Notes under the pieces: generated by a model
The model's database searches: none
What the model was told of the DNA's origin: nothing
Seen by the model: the letters and a program-made list of their open reading frames with translations, nothing else
Shown here: one piece after another, positions 17,011-24,744 of the stretch
Layout of the letters: the number at the start of each line of letters is the position of its first letter
Numbering within the stretch: position 1 is the stretch's first letter
Origin: Pseudoduganella violacea
GTDB taxonomy: Bacteria; Pseudomonadota; Gammaproteobacteria; Burkholderiales; Burkholderiaceae_D
Assembly: GCF_014191875.1 (NCBI RefSeq)
Contig: NZ_JACHXD010000014.1
Coordinates: forward strand, 62,001-126,000
Direction: 5' to 3'
DNA length: 64,000 bases
Position numbers and translations under genes: made by a program

Positions 17011-17907
17011 TTAGCCGCGCGGCGGGGTTTGCAGCAGTTGCAGGATGCTGGAAAAGTCCAGCGCGCCCGCGCCGCTGCCGCTGTGCAGGGCATACAGATT
17101 GCGCGCCAGCTCACCGAGCGGAATGGCGGCGCGCGCCGCCAGCGCCGCCTCGGCGGCCAGGCCCAGATCCTTCACCATCAGGTCGACGCCGAAGCCGCCC
17201 TGGTAGCCGCGCGCGGCCGGCACATTGTCCATCACGCCGGGGTAGGGGTTGTACAGCTCCAGCGCCCAGTTGCGGCCCGAACTCTTGCTCATGATGTCCG
17301 ACAGCACCTTGGGATCGAGGCCATTGGCCACGCCCAGGGCCAGGGCTTCGGCGGTGCCGGCCATCAGCACGCCCAGCAGCATATTGTTGCAGATCTTGGC
17401 GGTCTGGCCGGCGCCATTGGCGCCGGCGTGGAAGATGTTCTTGCCCATCTGCGCCAGCACGGGACGGGCGCGTTCCAGCGCTTCGGCCGCGCCGCCGACG
17501 ATGAAGGTCAGCGTGCCGGCTGCCGCGCCGGCCGTGCCGCCCGATACCGGCGCGTCGATCATGGTCAGGCCGCGCGCGGCCGCCGCCTGCGCCACCTTGA
17601 CGGCGCTGTGCGGGGCGATGGTGCTGCAGTCGATCACCAGCGCGCCGGCCTCGATCTGCGGCAGGATGCCGTCCTGGCCCAGGTACAGGGCTTCCACATG
17701 CTGGCTGGCGGGCAGCATGGAAATGACGATCTCCGCGCCTTCGAGTATGGCGTGGGCGCTGCCGGCGGCCAGCGCGCCGGCTTGCGCCAGGCGGCCCACG
17801 GCTTCGCGCGAGAGGTCGAAGACATTGACGCGGTGGCCGGCCTTGACCAGGTTCAGGGCCATCGGCCCGCCCATATTGCCCAGGCCGATGAATGCAATAT
17901 TACTCAT
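17011..17907 (-). CDS. mmsB: 3-hydroxyisobutyrate dehydrogenase
   Basis: This enzyme oxidises 3-hydroxyisobutyrate to methylmalonate semialdehyde with NAD, a late step of valine breakdown. Its 298 residues carry the beta-hydroxyacid dehydrogenase markers: the N-terminal Rossmann motif FIGLGNMGGPMA, the substrate motif DAPVSGGTAGAAAGTL, and the catalytic Lys171 in GQTAKICNN. It is last in the operon mmsA / acyl-CoA dehydrogenase / enoyl-CoA hydratase / hydrolase / mmsB, all on the minus strand, 36 bases after the hydrolase gene. Its product is the substrate of MmsA encoded at the operon head. Confidence 0.95.
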   Translation of the reverse strand: MSNIAFIGLGNMGGPMALNLVKAGHRVNVFDLSREAVGRLAQAGALAAGSAHAILEGAEIVISMLPASQHVEALYLGQDGILPQIEAGALVIDCSTIAPHSAVKVAQAAAARGLTMIDAPVSGGTAGAAAGTLTFIVGGAAEALERARPVLAQMGKNIFHAGANGAGQTAKICNNMLLGVLMAGTAEALALGVANGLDPKVLSDIMSKSSGRNWALELYNPYPGVMDNVPAARGYQGGFGVDLMVKDLGLAAEAALAARAAIPLGELARNLYALHSGSGAGALDFSSILQLLQTPPRG

Positions 17908-17943
17908 GCTTATAGTCTCCTCTATAAATACTTTGTCATGACC

Positions 17944-19086
17944 TTACAGCGGCCGGCCCAGATCGGCCAGCGGGTGCGCCGGCCATGCCGGAGCGGCGAA
18001 GAAGCCTTCCAGCCAGTCGGCGCTGACCTGCTGCAGCGTGGGCGGCTGCCAGCCTGGCTTGCCGTCCTTGTCGATCAGCAGGGCGCGGATGCCTTCGGCG
18101 AAATCGGGCCGCGCCGCGCAGTGCAGGGCGGCGATGTATTCGAGGCGGAACACGTCGGCCAGCGACAGGCCCGCCACGCGCTGCTGCAAGGCATGCGACA
18201 GCGCGATGGAGCCGGGCGAACCGGCGCGCAGGGTGGCGATGGCCTTGTTGAACCATGCGTCCTCGCTGGCGTGCTGGCTCAGCGCCGCCACGATCTGTGC
18301 CAGGCTGGCCGCGCCGCACAGGCGGTTGATCAATTCGAAATGCTGCTGCACCGGGCCGGCTTCGGCCAGGGCAGTGTCAGCGTGGCGGCGCAGCACCTGG
18401 GTCAGCAGACGGTCGTTGTCGGCACGCTGGCCGCTCCAGGGTTGCTCCAGCAGGGCAGCCAGCACGGCGGCCTTGCTTTCCTGGGCGATGCCGTGGTCGG
18501 CCAGGCCGAGGAAGAGGGCGTCGGCGGCACGCACCTGGGCGCCGGTGAGCGCCAGGAACAGGCCGGTCTTGCCCGGCATGCGCGACAGCAGCCAGCTGCC
18601 GCCCACGTCGGGGAACAGGCCGATCGAGATTTCCGGCATGGCCAGGCGCGATTGCCCGGTCACGACGCGGTGGCTGGCGCCGGCCATCAGACCGATGCCG
18701 CCGCCCATCACAATGCCGTGGCCCCAGCACAGCAGCGGCTTGGGATAGGTATGGATCTGGTAGTCGAGGCGGTACTCGTGCCGGAAGAAATCGGCCGCGT
18801 ACTGGTTCGCCGCCGCATCGTCACGCTCGGGCGAGGAATGATGTTGGCGCATCGACGCGTACAGGTTTTGCAGGTCGCCGCCGGCGCAGAAGGCTTTGTC
18901 GCCGGTCGCCTGCAGCAGCACCACGGTGATGCCGTCGTCCTGGGCCCAGACGGTAAGGCGCTCGGTCAGCGCATGCACCATCTCCAGCGACAGCGAGTTG
19001 AGCGACTTCTCCGCATTCAGCGTGGCGATGCCAATGCGCTTGCCGCCGCCGGCTGGCAGTTCGTCGAAGAGAACGGCAGCGCTCAT
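17944..19086 (-). CDS. 3-hydroxyisobutyryl-CoA hydrolase
   Basis: 380 residues of the crotonase fold, the larger HIBCH-type form. It releases CoA from 3-hydroxyisobutyryl-CoA in valine degradation. Visible features are AFCAGGDLQNLY (oxyanion hole region), GIVMGGGIGLMAGASHRV, PEISIGLFPDVGGSW with the catalytic Glu, and the long C-terminal helical extension that separates hydrolases from hydratases. The ATG at 19086 overlaps the TGA of the upstream hydratase gene (ATGA), so translation is coupled. Without the operon context it could be called a generic enoyl-CoA hydratase/isomerase; position and length make HIBCH the best call. Confidence 0.9.
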   Translation of the reverse strand: MSAAVLFDELPAGGGKRIGIATLNAEKSLNSLSLEMVHALTERLTVWAQDDGITVVLLQATGDKAFCAGGDLQNLYASMRQHHSSPERDDAAANQYAADFFRHEYRLDYQIHTYPKPLLCWGHGIVMGGGIGLMAGASHRVVTGQSRLAMPEISIGLFPDVGGSWLLSRMPGKTGLFLALTGAQVRAADALFLGLADHGIAQESKAAVLAALLEQPWSGQRADNDRLLTQVLRRHADTALAEAGPVQQHFELINRLCGAASLAQIVAALSQHASEDAWFNKAIATLRAGSPGSIALSHALQQRVAGLSLADVFRLEYIAALHCAARPDFAEGIRALLIDKDGKPGWQPPTLQQVSADWLEGFFAAPAWPAHPLADLGRPL

Positions 19087-19865
19087 GCGTTGCTCCACTT
19101 CGGCGCGCGTTTTTCCAGGAAGGCGCTCACGCCCTCGGCCTGGTCGTAGGAGTCGAACAGGTCGACGAAAGCTTCGCGCTCCACCGGCAGCACCTGGGTC
19201 AGCGGTGCGCTGCGCGCCCCTTGCAGCAGGCGCTTGCAGGCGACGATGCTGGTCGGGCTTTGCTTGTCGGCCATGCGCGCCAGTTCGAAGGCGCGCGTCA
19301 GCGACTGGCCGCTGGCCACCACTTCCTCCACCAGGCCGATGCGCAGCGCCGTTTCGGCGTTCACGCGCTCGCCCAGCAGCACCATGCGCTTGGCCCAGCC
19401 TTCGCCCACGATCCACGGCAGGTTCTGCGTGCCGCCGGCGCAGGGCAGCAGACCCACCGTGGCTTCCGGCAGGGCCATCTGGGCCTGGCTTTCGGCGATG
19501 CGGATATCGCAGGCCAGCGCGCATTCCAGGCCGCCGCCCATGGCATAGCCGTTGATGGCGGCGATCGAGACGCCGCGGAAGCGCGACAGGGTCTCAAACG
19601 CTTCGCCGAAGCGGCGCGCCATCTCGTGTGCCATGGCCTTGTCGCCGTCGGCGAACTGTTTCAGATCCGCCCCGGCGGAGAAGAATTTCTCGCCCTTGCC
19701 GGTCACGATCAGGCTGGTGATGCGCGGGTTGTCGTTCAAGTCCTGCACCAGCCGGGCCAGGGACGCCAGGCCGTCGCGGGTGAAGGTGTTGGCGGGCGGG
19801 TTGGCCAGCGTGACGAGGGCGGTGTGGCCTTCGATGGCCAGCTCCAGATTGGTGTAGTCGCTCAA
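19083..19865 (-). CDS. Enoyl-CoA hydratase (probable methacrylyl-CoA hydratase), TTG start
   Basis: 260 residues, crotonase superfamily. It hydrates the unsaturated acyl-CoA made by the preceding dehydrogenase; in this pathway that is methacrylyl-CoA. Motifs: FFSAGADLKQF, INGYAMGGGLECALACDIRI and PEATVGLLPCAGGTQ, with both catalytic Glu positions present. The start is a TTG whose last two bases form the TGA stop of the acyl-CoA dehydrogenase (TTGA overlap); AGGAGA lies upstream at correct distance. At the 3' end its TGA overlaps the ATG of the hydrolase gene. Such linked overlaps point to balanced production of the pathway enzymes. Confidence 0.9.
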   Translation of the reverse strand: MSDYTNLELAIEGHTALVTLANPPANTFTRDGLASLARLVQDLNDNPRITSLIVTGKGEKFFSAGADLKQFADGDKAMAHEMARRFGEAFETLSRFRGVSIAAINGYAMGGGLECALACDIRIAESQAQMALPEATVGLLPCAGGTQNLPWIVGEGWAKRMVLLGERVNAETALRIGLVEEVVASGQSLTRAFELARMADKQSPTSIVACKRLLQGARSAPLTQVLPVEREAFVDLFDSYDQAEGVSAFLEKRAPKWSNA

Positions 19866-21022
19866 CGAATCTCTCCTGTTGAAGTGGTTGCCAGAAAATG
19901 ACGCGCCACGATGCTGCGCATGATTTCGTTCGTGCCTTCCAGGATCTGGTGCACGCGCGCGTCGCGCACCAGCCTTTCCAGCGGATATTCGCGGATATAG
20001 CCATAACCGCCGTGGATCTGCAGCGCCTCGTTGCAGACCTGGAAGCCCAGGTCGGTCGCCAGGCGCTTGGCCATGGCGCAGTAGGCGGTGGCGTAGGGCG
20101 CCTGGGCATCGAGCTTGGTGGCGGCCAGGCGCACCATCTGGCGCGCGGCCACCAGCTCGGTCAGCATATCGGCCAGCTTGAACTGGATGGCCTGGAAGTC
20201 GGCCAGCGCGCGGTTGAACTGTTTGCGCTCCGTGACGTAGCGCTGGGCCGCGTTCAGCGCGCCCTGGGCCGCGCCCACCGAACAGGTGGCGATATTGATG
20301 CGGCCACCATCGAGGCCGCGCATGGCGATCTTGAAGCCTTCGCCTTCCTCGCCCAACAGATGGCTGGCCGGCACGCGCACATTGTCGAAAGTGACGGAGC
20401 GCGTGGGCTGGCTGTTCCAGCCCATCTTTTCTTCCTTGCGGCCATACGTGATGCCGGGCGTATCGGCCGGTACGGCAAAGGCCGAAATGCCGGACGCGCC
20501 GGAGCCGCCAGTGCGCGCCATCACCACCAGCATATCGCTCACGCCGGCGCCGGAGATGAAGGCCTTGGCGCCATTCAGCACATAGCCGTCCAGCGCGCGC
20601 TCGGCCCGCGTTTTGAGCGAGGCGGCATCGGAACCGGCGCCCGGCTCGGTCAGGCAGTAGGAGCCGAATTTGCGGCCGCTGGTCATCAGCGGTCCCCATT
20701 CCTCGCGCAGCGCGGTGCCGCCCCAGGTGCACAGCATCCAGGTCGCCATATTGTGGATGGTCAGATAGGCCGTGGTGGACGGGTCGGCGGCCGCAAGTTC
20801 CTCGAAAACGATGGTGGCGTCCAGGCGCGACAGGCCCAGGCCGCCCACATCTTCCGGCGAATAGATGCCGCAAAATCCCAAGTCGCCGGCCTTGGCCAGC
20901 GCCTCGGCCGGGAAGGTGGCCTCGGCATCCCACTGCGCCGCGAACGGCGCCAGCTCGCCCTCGGCGAAGGCGCGCGCCGTGCGCTGGAAAGCCAGCTGCT
21001 CTTCAGTCAGTTCGAAATCCAT
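19862..21022 (-). CDS. Acyl-CoA dehydrogenase, probable isobutyryl-CoA dehydrogenase
   Basis: 386 residues, a typical single-domain flavoprotein. It shows CLTEPGAGSDAASLKT (FAD/substrate loop), the C-terminal catalytic Glu region ILEGTNEIMRSIVARH, and QIHGGYGYIREYPLERLVRD. In the ACAD8-type step it oxidises isobutyryl-CoA to methacrylyl-CoA, passing electrons to ETF. The assignment to isobutyryl-CoA rests on the operon: mmsA upstream, then hydratase, 3-hydroxyisobutyryl-CoA hydrolase and mmsB. By sequence alone a short/branched-chain dehydrogenase is all that can be said. It starts 12 bases after the mmsA stop. Confidence 0.9.
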   Translation of the reverse strand: MDFELTEEQLAFQRTARAFAEGELAPFAAQWDAEATFPAEALAKAGDLGFCGIYSPEDVGGLGLSRLDATIVFEELAAADPSTTAYLTIHNMATWMLCTWGGTALREEWGPLMTSGRKFGSYCLTEPGAGSDAASLKTRAERALDGYVLNGAKAFISGAGVSDMLVVMARTGGSGASGISAFAVPADTPGITYGRKEEKMGWNSQPTRSVTFDNVRVPASHLLGEEGEGFKIAMRGLDGGRINIATCSVGAAQGALNAAQRYVTERKQFNRALADFQAIQFKLADMLTELVAARQMVRLAATKLDAQAPYATAYCAMAKRLATDLGFQVCNEALQIHGGYGYIREYPLERLVRDARVHQILEGTNEIMRSIVARHFLATTSTGEIR

Positions 21023-21034
21023 GACGCGCCCCCA

Positions 21035-22558
21035 TCACTTGAGCGCGATCGTGGTGTTGACGCCCACCGCCAGCGTGCTGTCGTCGAACCAGCGCTGGGT
21101 GATGGTCTTGGTCTGGGTGTAAAAGCTGATCACCTGCTTGCCATAGGGGCCAAGGTCGCCCAGCTTGGAAGCGCGCGAGCCAGTGAAGGAGAACAGCGGC
21201 ACCGGCACCGGAATCGGCACATTGATGCCGACCTGGCCGACGTCGATCTCTTCCTGGAATTTGCGGGCGGCGGCGCCGGACTGGGTGAAGATGGCGGTGC
21301 CGTTGCCGTTCGGGTTGGCGTTAATCATCTCAATGGCCTGCTGCAGGCTGTCCGCTTCGGCCAGGCATAGCACGGGGCCGAAGATTTCCTGCTCGTAGAC
21401 GCTCATGCCGGGCTTCACGCCGGAGAAGATGGTGGGCGCGATGAAGTTGCCTTGTTCGAAGCCTGGGACGTTCGGCTTGCGGCCGTCGAGTTCCAGTTTG
21501 GCGCCGTCGGCCACGCCGCGCTCGATCAGGGTGTTGACGCGGTCGTAGGCGGCGCAGGAGATGACGGGGCCGACATCGGTGCCCGGCTCGGTGCCCGCGT
21601 TGACCTTCAGCGTTTTCGCGGTGGCCACCAGCTCGGGAATCCAATTGCGCGCCTCGCCCACCAGCACCGCCACGGAAACGGCCATGCAGCGCTGGCCGGC
21701 CGCGCCGAAAGTGGCGCCCACCAGCGAGTTGATGGTCTGTTCCTTGTTGGCGTCGGGCAGAATGACGGCGTGGTTCTTGGCGCCCATCATGCACTGCACG
21801 CGCTTGCCGGCCAGGGTGGCGCGGTGGTAGACGTGGGTGCCGACCTTGGTCGAGCCGACGAAGGAAATGGCCTTGATGTCGGCGTGGTCGCAGATCGCGT
21901 TCACCACGTCCTCGCCGCCGTGCACCACATTCAGCACGCCGGCCGGCACGCCCGCCTGCAGGGCCAGTTCCACCAGGCGCATCGTCACCATCGGGTCTTG
22001 CTCGGAGGGTTTCAGCACGAAGGTATTGCCGCAGGCGATAGCCATGGGGAACATCCACAGCGGAATCATGGCCGGGAAATTGAACGGGGTGATGCCGGCG
22101 CAGACGCCGATCGGCTGCAGCAGAGTGTAGGTATCGACGCCGCCGGCCACATTATTGGCCAGCTCGCCCATCTGCAGATTGCCGATATTGGCCGCGTGCT
22201 CCACCACTTCCAGGCCGCGGAAGATGTCGCCCTCTGCGTCCGGCAGGGTCTTGCCCTGTTCGGCCGTGAGGATGGCGGCCAGCTCCCGCATATTCTCGCG
22301 GATCAGCTGCTGGTATTTCAGGAAGATGCGGGCGCGCGCGCCGATCGGCGTGCGGCGCCAGGTGACGAATGCTTTTTTCGCAGCGGCCACCGCTGCCTCG
22401 ACTTCCGCCGGCGTAGCGAAGGGCGCGCGGGCCAGCACCTGCTGGGTGGCCGGATTGACGACGTCGCGCCATTGCTGGGTTGCGGATTCCACGAATTCGC
22501 CATTGATCAGGAGCTTTACGCTGGGGACGGGGCTGTGTGCTGCGGTGGTCATGGTCAT
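21035..22558 (-). CDS. mmsA: Methylmalonate-semialdehyde dehydrogenase (CoA-acylating)
   Basis: 507 residues. It converts methylmalonate semialdehyde to propionyl-CoA and CO2 using NAD and CoA, the last step of the valine branch. Aldehyde dehydrogenase motifs are clear: [37 protein letters not shown], the active-site Cys in [12 protein letters not shown], and [14 protein letters not shown], which is characteristic of MMSDH. Two ATGs are possible (22558 and 22552); GAGGA fits the second slightly better. It is the first gene of the valine operon and has a 413-base leader containing a cobalamin riboswitch, a 16-bp palindrome and a GC-rich hairpin just before the ribosome site. Confidence 0.95.
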   Translation of the reverse strand: MTMTTAAHSPVPSVKLLINGEFVESATQQWRDVVNPATQQVLARAPFATPAEVEAAVAAAKKAFVTWRRTPIGARARIFLKYQQLIRENMRELAAILTAEQGKTLPDAEGDIFRGLEVVEHAANIGNLQMGELANNVAGGVDTYTLLQPIGVCAGITPFNFPAMIPLWMFPMAIACGNTFVLKPSEQDPMVTMRLVELALQAGVPAGVLNVVHGGEDVVNAICDHADIKAISFVGSTKVGTHVYHRATLAGKRVQCMMGAKNHAVILPDANKEQTINSLVGATFGAAGQRCMAVSVAVLVGEARNWIPELVATAKTLKVNAGTEPGTDVGPVISCAAYDRVNTLIERGVADGAKLELDGRKPNVPGFEQGNFIAPTIFSGVKPGMSVYEQEIFGPVLCLAEADSLQQAIEMINANPNGNGTAIFTQSGAAARKFQEEIDVGQVGINVPIPVPVPLFSFTGSRASKLGDLGPYGKQVISFYTQTKTITQRWFDDSTLAVGVNTTIALK

Positions 22559-22572
22559 CTTCCTCACATCGG

Positions 22573-22590
22573 CCCGGCGCGCGCGCCGGG
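22573..22590 (-). repeat. GC-rich palindrome directly before the mmsA ribosome site
   Basis: CCCGGCGCGCGCGCCGGG is perfectly self-complementary and lies about 15 bases before the mmsA start. In RNA it could form a hairpin next to GAGGA and influence translation; no U-tract follows, so it is not an intrinsic terminator. Confidence 0.45.
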
Positions 22591-22664
22591 GCAAAACGAT
22601 AAAAGGCACCAGCCAACGCAGGCAGCGAGGACGCGCGTTCGGCCGGATGCCGGCGGACGGCGCA

Positions 22665-22680
22665 GCATTGAATTCAATGC
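22665..22680. promoter_or_regulatory. 16-bp palindrome between riboswitch and mmsA
   Basis: GCATTGAATTCAATGC is a perfect palindrome in the otherwise non-coding leader, about 107 bases after the riboswitch and 107 bases before mmsA. It could be an operator for a second promoter; I cannot name the regulator. Confidence 0.4.
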
Positions 22681-22786
22681 GCACCCGCTTGCGCGCCCAC
22701 CGCGCACAAACGAGACCTGAAAGCCAAAGGGAGGCAGACGTCAACCGGCCATGAGCCGGAGCGCCGCCCGCGCTCATTCGCTTAAG

Positions 22787-22976
22787 ATCATCAGGCCGGT
22801 ATCCGGGCTCGCAAGACTTGCCGCACCGTCTTCCCAGCCTTCCGGCCAGTGACATGGTTGATGCGGCCACACTTGCTTACCGTTGCGGGGGCAGCAGCGG
22901 CTTGGTTTCGTTTTGAAACGCACCGCTTTCCCGTTTAAAGCGGCCCCGGAATAGGGGCGGCTCACCTGATGCATCG
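22787..22976 (-). promoter_or_regulatory. Cobalamin (AdoCbl) riboswitch in the leader of the valine operon
   Basis: Read on the minus strand, the 190 bases carry the hallmarks of a cobalamin riboswitch in order: the P1 strand ATCAGGTG, AACGGGAAAGCGGTGC, the B12-box-like core GCTGCCCCCGCAACGGTAAG (22895-22876), GTCACTGG, CTGGGAAGAC, GCGAGCCCGGATACCGGC and the closing P1 strand CCTGAT. The 5' and 3' ends pair (ATCAGG with CCTGAT). A promoter ends right at its 5' edge and the next gene on this strand is mmsA, 229 bases on. No cobalamin transport or synthesis gene is nearby. The identification of the RNA is strong; its effect on mmsA is inference. Confidence 0.9.
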
Positions 22977-22977
22977 A

Positions 22978-23012
22978 AAAATAACATCAATTTACGTTAA
23001 CGTAAACGTAAA
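22978..23012 (-). promoter_or_regulatory. Promoter of the riboswitch-mmsA transcript with LiuR-like operator
   Basis: On the minus strand TTTACG (23006-23001) and TATTTT (22983-22978) are spaced by 17 bases, placing the start about at the first base of the riboswitch. The -35 lies inside the perfect palindrome TTTACGTTAACGTAAA (22991-23006), and another half-site TTTACG adjoins it at 23012-23007. From memory, MerR-type LiuR regulators of branched-chain amino acid catabolism bind very similar sites; the regulator is not in this window. The site also lies 75 bases before the plus-strand gene at 23082. Confidence 0.6.
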
Positions 23013-23081
23013 TTTCATTGATGGCGGCGGGCGCCTGGCTTATGCTTGCCGTTTTATGAAATTTGCAAGGTGGAGGCGTAT

Positions 23082-23747
23082 TTGCTGTATTCGATCGCGG
23101 GAGCACTGAATTCCCTGTTCATCCTGGCCAGCCTGTATGGCATCTGGTCGCAGCTGCAGAAAATCTGGCAGCGCCGGCGCGAGGGGCATGACCATCCATC
23201 CGATGTGCTGTCGCTGAACCAGTTCATGGTCAGCTTCCTCGCCTACTGGGCGTTCTTCGTGTACGGCTACTCGATCGAACCGTTCAACCATTTCATGGTG
23301 TGGCCGCGCGCCATTGCCGCGCTGCTGGCGCTGGGCATCCTGGCTGAAATCCGCCGCGACCGGTGCACGCGGGCTACCGACACGGCCTTGCGCCTGGCCG
23401 TGCTGCTGATGTTCGCGGGTGCGGCGGGGCTGGCGTTCGGCAAGCGCTTCGTGGACGAGGGCCGGCTGGTGTCGCAAGGCTTGATCGTGCTGGTGACGCT
23501 GCTGCTGGCCCAGGGCTATGCGCACCAGATCCGCAAGATCGTGCTGGCGCGCCAGACCGGCGCCGTGTCGCTGCGTATGAGCCAGTTCATTTTGGCCATG
23601 GACCTGAGTTCGATCTTCTTCGCCTGCGTGATGGGACTGGAAACCGGCTGGCCCCTGCTGTTGCTGGCCAGCGTCAGCGCCATCACCAAATTGGCTATCA
23701 TGTGGCTGTTCCGGTGGGAGAAACGGATACAGGAGGCGGCTGCATGA
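23082..23747 (+). CDS. Multi-pass membrane protein, PQ-loop/SWEET-like
   Basis: About 222 residues with six to seven hydrophobic segments. The start SIAGALNSLFILASLYGIWSQ, WxQ and LxxNQF elements resemble the three-helix PQ-loop repeats of SWEET/SemiSWEET and related transporters, but the match is loose. The TTG at 23082 is preferred: GGAGG lies five bases before it; an upstream TTG (23046) and GTG (23070) have no such site. Its TGA overlaps the ATG of the epimerase gene (ATGA), so the two are co-translated. It is divergent from the valine operon and could share its operator. Substrate unknown. Confidence 0.7.
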   Translation: MLYSIAGALNSLFILASLYGIWSQLQKIWQRRREGHDHPSDVLSLNQFMVSFLAYWAFFVYGYSIEPFNHFMVWPRAIAALLALGILAEIRRDRCTRATDTALRLAVLLMFAGAAGLAFGKRFVDEGRLVSQGLIVLVTLLLAQGYAHQIRKIVLARQTGAVSLRMSQFILAMDLSSIFFACVMGLETGWPLLLLASVSAITKLAIMWLFRWEKRIQEAAA

Positions 23748-24733
23748 GGATACTGGTAACGGGAAGCGCAGGCCACCTGGGCGAGGCGCTGATGCGCGTG
23801 CTGGGCGCTGCGGGCGCCGACGCGGTGGGGCTGGATATTTTGTCCTCACCCTACACCCATCTGCAAGGCTCGATCGCCGATGCGGCCGTGGCGCGCGAGG
23901 CCATGCGCGGCGTGGATGCGGTGCTGCATACGGCGACTCTGCACAAGCCGCATGTGGCCACGCATAGCTATTCCGACTTCATCGCCACCAATGTGCAGGG
24001 CACGCTGAACCTGCTGGAGGCGGCGCGCGACGCGCAGGCGGGCGCTTTCGTCATGACCAGCAGCACCAGCGTGTTCGGCGCGGCCATGTCGCCCGCGCCC
24101 GGCCAGCCTGCGGTCTGGGTGGATGAAACGCTGCAGCCGGTGCCGAAGAATATCTACGGCGCGAGTAAGCTGGCGGCGGAGAACTTGTGCGAGCTGTTCG
24201 CGCGCAAACACGGCCTGCCGGTGGTGATCCTGCGCACCTCGCGCTTTTTCCCCGAGACCGACGACGAGCGCGGCGTGCGCGAACGCTATGCGGATGCGAA
24301 TATCAAGGTCAATGAGTTCCTGAACCGGCGCTGCGATATCGAGGACATCGTGGCAGCCCACCGCTGCGCGCTGGAACGCGCGCGCGGCATCGGCTTCGGG
24401 CGCTACATCGTCAGCGCCACCACGCCTTTGCTGCGTGCCGACTTGGCCGACTTGCGCGCGGATGCCGCCGCCGTGGTACGCGCCCGCGTGCCGGCCGTGG
24501 CGGACGAGTATGCGCGGCGCGGCTGGTCGTTGTTCCCGCAGCTGGACCGGGTGTACGACAACAGCCTGGCGCGGCGCGAACTGGGCTGGCAGCCGCGCCA
24601 TGACTTCGCCGGCCTGCTGCAAAGCTTGTCGGCGCTGCCGCTGGAGGCGGATATCCGCAGTCCGCTGGCGCGGGCCATCGGCAGCAAGGGCTATCACGAT
24701 GAGGTGTTCAGCGACGGTCCCTATCCGGTTTAG
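23744..24733 (+). CDS. NAD-dependent epimerase/dehydratase family protein
   Basis: 329 residues of the extended SDR type. N-terminal TGSAGHLGEA binds NAD(P); catalytic MTSSTSVFG and YGASKLAAE (Tyr/Lys) are present. The family acts on nucleotide sugars or related substrates; which one cannot be told here. The ATG at 23744 overlaps the stop of the membrane protein gene, suggesting they work on the same compound. It ends 11 bases before the convergent amidohydrolase gene, with no clear terminator between. Confidence 0.8.
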   Translation: MRILVTGSAGHLGEALMRVLGAAGADAVGLDILSSPYTHLQGSIADAAVAREAMRGVDAVLHTATLHKPHVATHSYSDFIATNVQGTLNLLEAARDAQAGAFVMTSSTSVFGAAMSPAPGQPAVWVDETLQPVPKNIYGASKLAAENLCELFARKHGLPVVILRTSRFFPETDDERGVRERYADANIKVNEFLNRRCDIEDIVAAHRCALERARGIGFGRYIVSATTPLLRADLADLRADAAAVVRARVPAVADEYARRGWSLFPQLDRVYDNSLARRELGWQPRHDFAGLLQSLSALPLEADIRSPLARAIGSKGYHDEVFSDGPYPV

Positions 24734-24744
24734 CGGATGCCATT

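Noticed and set aside
16888-19149. 753-codon plus-strand frame
   Set aside because: Opposite mmsB and the hydrolase gene; Gln/Arg/Ala-rich shadow.
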